Made by a program: the position numbers and the translations under genes. From Bacilli bacterium (GTDB lineage: Bacteria; Bacillota_I; Bacilli_A; RF39; UBA660), in assembly GCA_017461465.1 (NCBI GenBank), contig JAFTYN010000157.1, positions 1-7,270 of the forward strand: a DNA stretch of 7,270 nt. Direction: 5' to 3'. The notes beneath the pieces are model-generated. The model did not search any database and had not been told where the DNA came from. It was given only the letters and a program-made list of their open reading frames with translations. Below are positions 4,561 to 7,270 of the stretch, in pieces. The stretch's first letter is position 1. Every line of letters starts with the position of its first letter.

Positions 4561-7270
4561 TACACCAGACATATAACTTCTATAGTAGCGATAATATAAA
4601 CTATTTTGATATGTTGTTAATGAGTTTCTTGGAACTCTTAATTGAAGTCCATTTTCTGTAGTTACTTGGAAGGCTTTAAAGCCAGTTAAATATGGTGGTG
4701 TTGCTGTTTGGAATGTAATTCTATAAATGCTTGTTGCACCTGCAAATGCACTATTTGATATTACTAGTAATTGATTACTTAATGTTAAAGTTTGAAGTAC
4801 ACTTACATTAGCAAATGCATGATTTGAAAGTGATATAGTTGTATTTGGCATTGTATAGTTAGTTCCTGTTTTTGCAGGTGGATATTTAATAAGCATTGTT
4901 TGATCTTTACTAAATAATACACCGTTAGTTGCACTAAAGTACTGATTATTAGTATCAACTTGAATTGTTCTTAAAGTGTCATTTCCTGAAAGGAAATCAC
5001 CTTCAATATTTTCTACATACCTTGAAATTACTAGTGTTGTAGCACTTGAATTACCATCCAAAAATTCACCTTTAATACTTGTTACATTATAGGTTGTATT
5101 ATCTGTTGCATCTACTACTGTTTCTGGAATTTCTATTGTTGTTGAATTTCCAGTGTAAGAAGTTATTTCAGCGCTTCTAGTACCATCTGGTGCTGTTATT
5201 ACTTGGAAAGCAAATGAACCAGAATATGCTGCACCAGATACTGTATAATCACGCCATGGTGATGTATTAGCATAAGTCGTTCTAGCAGCTTGCGGTACAG
5301 AAATAGTAAAGTTATGTCGTTTGATAAGTCCAAAAAGTGTTGAATAAATTTCTGGGAATGGTTGAGTTCCTGTTTCTGGTGGTGTTGAATTAATTATACG
5401 AAGTGTTGTATAAGGACCTCTACCACCAGAAGGTGAACCTTCATATGGGTTATAAAGAGCATAACTACCAATATAATCTACGCCATCACCAACTTCAATA
5501 TATGTCATACGACTATTACTATAGAATGAATAATCATCAAGATATTGAACACCTTGGAAAGTAACAGTAGTTAAATATTCACAATCTGCAAATGCATATT
5601 TACCAATATAAGTAATACGATTTCCTGTAATTGTTTTAATATTATTTTTGTAGAAAGCATAGTTTCCTATATAAGAAACTGAATTTCCTAATACAGGTAC
5701 CCAATTTGAATTAGCGGGTGGTGATAAATAATAATATGCATAATCACCGATTGAAACAACATTTGTTGTAACTCCATCTACCGTAAAACTTTGAGGGATA
5801 ATTGTATTATCTGCTATATTAGCACCATGATAATCAACAATTTCATATCCTGTTACTAAAGTTCCTGAGAAGTCTTCTCTAGTGACTTTTCTAATCATAT
5901 ATTCTCCAATATCAATTCTAGTAGAAGGTTGATAACTACCCACTATTACGCCTGTTGGGAATATATATGGTCCTAATGCAGATGGTAAAGTATTTTTATA
6001 AGCTTGTACATAAGTAAGACTTGTAGTTATATTGCCATCTGGTACATAAACTCTAAATCTAGAACTAGTATTAGCACCAACTTCATAAAAAGCATTATTA
6101 CCTACTGAGATGTTAACCATACTAGATGATGTAAGAGCATCTTTATTTGTGAAATAAATTTGATATAATCCAACATCATTGTATAATAATCCTTCACCTA
6201 TAGTAGATATAGTTCCTAAATTAATTATTTTTAAATTTGAAATATTGGCAAACGCATAAGTACCTGTAGTTTTTAAATTTGCAAAACTAGCTGATTCTAA
6301 ATTAGAATTTCTAAAAGCATCTACTCCTATATTTATTACATTATCAGCTGCTATTGTATTTAACCCAGTAAAATTAAGGAATGCTTTATCTCCAATATTT
6401 AATAAATTCGAATCGCTAATATCAAAGATACTTCCTGATATTACAATTGAGTTATAGAAAGCATATGGTCCAATTGAAATAACATTGTATGTTTTTGAAC
6501 CTTGAGTAATTGATGTAGGAAGTATAAAATCGCTACCTATGTCATCACCATGATATTCTACAAATTCCCATCCTGTTACATTTGAATTAGATTTATTTTT
6601 AAATGTAGCTTCTCTAATACTATAATCACCAATATCAATAGTAGCATTTAATGGAGTATAACTACCTATAATATAATCATAAGCAAAGAATTTTTCTGAA
6701 TAATTAGTTATTAAATTTTTATAATTATTGACATAAGCAATACCATCTTCGCCATAACCATTATTTACATATAGTCTTATTCTTTCATTAGTTAAACCAC
6801 CAACATCACTTATTGCATTACTACTAATATTTAATGCTTGTCCATTACTTTTAAAGAATACTTGGTACAAGTATGGAGCATTTGTTATAGCATTGGTTCC
6901 TAAAGTAGAAACTGTTCCTAAATCTATACGATATAGTGATTCACATTCTGCAAATGCATTAGCTTGTACACTATTAACATTAGGAATTGAAACATCACTA
7001 ACACTTGTATTATAAAATGCACTTGTACCTATTCTAACTACATTTGGAAGATTTATAACATTTAAACCATCAAGATTTGCAAAAGCATTTGAGTTTATTT
7101 CTAAAATATTACTATTATCAATATTTAATAAATCTCCCGTTGCAATATCAGAATATTTAAATGCCCCTTCACCTATTGATATAAGAGGTGCTGTTGAAGC
7201 ATTACCAACTTTTTCTGCTAATACTTTTTGGAATCTTGCTTCTTCTTCGCTTCCCCATGTAAACTGACCA
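4558..7270 (-). CDS. BspA-type leucine-rich-repeat surface protein, 5' part outside window
   Basis: The frame is open from the window edge to the TAA at 4558, giving 903 residues of a larger protein. A TTG at 6870 is not the start, since the same frame continues upstream through clear LRR units (for example LISIGEGAFKYSDI and VVRIGTSAFYNTSV). The repeats are about 20-24 residues of the form IxxIGxxAFxxxxxLxxIxL, the LRR_5 / BspA pattern found in surface proteins of host-associated bacteria and in trichomonads. They fall into modules of about 220-240 residues, each beginning with a beta-rich header (GSYxP...IDIGxYxIRxxT...YHG) and ending in a YVP-type linker. The protein is rich in Asn, Thr, Ser and Tyr and poor in Cys. 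The C-terminus (YYRYYRSYMSGV) aligns with ordinary linkers; there is no LPXTG signal, membrane helix or cell-wall-binding repeat at this end. A signal peptide or anchor would have to be in the missing N-terminal part. The role, perhaps adhesion, is inference. Confidence 0.88.
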   Translation of the reverse strand, partial: GQFTWGSEEEARFQKVLAEKVGNASTAPLISIGEGAFKYSDIATGDLLNIDNSNILEINSNAFANLDGLNVINLPNVVRIGTSAFYNTSVSDVSIPNVNSVQANAFAECESLYRIDLGTVSTLGTNAITNAPYLYQVFFKSNGQALNISSNAISDVGGLTNERIRLYVNNGYGEDGIAYVNNYKNLITNYSEKFFAYDYIIGSYTPLNATIDIGDYSIREATFKNKSNSNVTGWEFVEYHGDDIGSDFILPTSITQGSKTYNVISIGPYAFYNSIVISGSIFDISDSNLLNIGDKAFLNFTGLNTIAADNVINIGVDAFRNSNLESASFANLKTTGTYAFANISNLKIINLGTISTIGEGLLYNDVGLYQIYFTNKDALTSSSMVNISVGNNAFYEVGANTSSRFRVYVPDGNITTSLTYVQAYKNTLPSALGPYIFPTGVIVGSYQPSTRIDIGEYMIRKVTREDFSGTLVTGYEIVDYHGANIADNTIIPQSFTVDGVTTNVVSIGDYAYYYLSPPANSNWVPVLGNSVSYIGNYAFYKNNIKTITGNRITYIGKYAFADCEYLTTVTFQGVQYLDDYSFYSNSRMTYIEVGDGVDYIGSYALYNPYEGSPSGGRGPYTTLRIINSTPPETGTQPFPEIYSTLFGLIKRHNFTISVPQAARTTYANTSPWRDYTVSGAAYSGSFAFQVITAPDGTRSAEITSYTGNSTTIEIPETVVDATDNTTYNVTSIKGEFLDGNSSATTLVISRYVENIEGDFLSGNDTLRTIQVDTNNQYFSATNGVLFSKDQTMLIKYPPAKTGTNYTMPNTTISLSNHAFANVSVLQTLTLSNQLLVISNSAFAGATSIYRITFQTATPPYLTGFKAFQVTTENGLQLRVPRNSLTTYQNSLYYRYYRSYMSGV
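4561..5223 (-). repeat. LRR module D, C-terminal and most divergent
   Basis: The module has about 221 residues and a shorter header: SGSFAFQVI, AEITSYTGN, IEIPETVV and YNVTSIKGEFLDG, in which YTG replaces YHG and the IDIG segment is missing. Its repeats include a longer unit with the FSKDQTMLIKYPP motif common in BspA-like proteins. Two standard repeats follow (ISLSNHAFANVSVLQTLTL, LLVISNSAFAGATSIYRITF), then the linker LQLRVPRNSLTTYQN at the protein end. Confidence 0.65.
5224..5940 (-). repeat. LRR module C
   Basis: The module has about 239 residues. Its header (5940 to about 5725) reads GSYQP, IDIGEYMIRKVT, GYEIVDYHG, IIPQSF and NVVSIGDYAYY, the closest relative of the module B header. The LRR units include VSYIGNYAFYKNNI, ITYIGKYAFADCEYL, VQYLDDYSFYSNSRM and VDYIGSYALYN. 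A glycine/proline-rich insert (EGSPSGGRGPY) interrupts the array before the linker (FTISVPQAARTTY to WRDYTVSG). Confidence 0.7.
5941..6666 (-). repeat. LRR module B
   Basis: The module has 242 residues. The header (6666 to about 6454) reads GSYTP, IDIGDYSIREATF, GWEFVEYHG, ILPTSI and YNVISIGPYAFYN. LRR units follow (LLNIGDKAFLNFTGL, VINIGVDAFRNSNL, GTYAFANISNLKIINL, ISTIGEGLLY), then LYQIYF and NNAFYEVG. The closing linker contains FRVYVPDGN and YVQAYKN. Header and linker align with module C, which marks the unit of duplication. Confidence 0.7.
6667..7269 (-). repeat. LRR module A (partial)
   Basis: This is the last part of a module whose header lies upstream of the window. It opens with a charged non-LRR stretch (WGSEEEARFQKVLAEKVGN), then runs through LRR units such as NILEINSNAF, VVRIGTSAFYNTSV and VQANAFAECESLYRIDL. 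It closes with LYQVFF...SSNAISDVGG and the linker IRLYVNN to FFAYDYI, the same order of parts as in module B. Confidence 0.65.

Noticed and set aside
4479..4565. 29-residue N-terminal extension of PolA
   Set aside because: It would be translated from the terminator and the -10 promoter of the region, has no Shine-Dalgarno site of its own, and PolA proteins normally begin just before VDGNN.
5224..6666. CRISPR-like or DNA-level direct repeats in the LRR gene
   Set aside because: The repetition follows the protein pattern with diverged codons. There are no identical spaced repeats of constant length and no spacers.
1..7270. A new defence or mobile system spanning the window
   Set aside because: The genes are a sporulation ATPase, a housekeeping polymerase, a small membrane protein and an LRR protein in separate transcription units. 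No transposase, integrase, nuclease-toxin or attachment repeat was seen.

Overview
This is an A+T-rich window from a spore-forming, low-GC Gram-positive bacterium (Bacillota). The evidence is a clear spoIVA (spore coat ATPase) and a DNA polymerase I whose proofreading sites are degenerate in the way seen in Bacillus-type PolA. Strong GAGG-type ribosome binding sites, U-tracted hairpin terminators and a TGNTATAAT promoter fit the same picture. The genes read with the standard bacterial code, using TGG for Trp with no in-frame TGA. A large BspA-type leucine-rich-repeat protein beside such genes is common in host- or gut-associated Bacilli and Clostridia, but the species cannot be named from this sequence.

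All four genes lie on the minus strand, so transcription runs from high to low coordinates. The first (7270 to 4558) is the 3' part of a very large LRR surface-type protein, with no stop up to the window edge. It ends in a hairpin terminator. Within about 80 bp of its stop lie an extended -10 promoter and a strong Shine-Dalgarno site for polA (4478 to 1884). polA overlaps by one base (TAATG) a small gene for a four-helix membrane protein of unknown function (1884 to 1489). The terminator of this pair includes the end of the membrane-protein gene. After a 64-bp gap with a possible sporulation (sigma-E-like) promoter comes spoIVA (1424 to 1), which lacks only about its last 18 codons at the window edge.

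There are therefore three transcription units: the LRR gene, polA plus the membrane gene, and spoIVA. They serve different jobs (probable surface interaction, DNA repair and Okazaki fragment processing, and spore coat basement layer), and nothing suggests they form one system. I see no tRNA, rRNA, CRISPR array, insertion sequence, phage or defence genes. The points most worth following are the tandem 220 to 240-residue modules of the LRR protein, the translational coupling of polA to an orphan membrane protein, and the tightly packed regulatory spacers.
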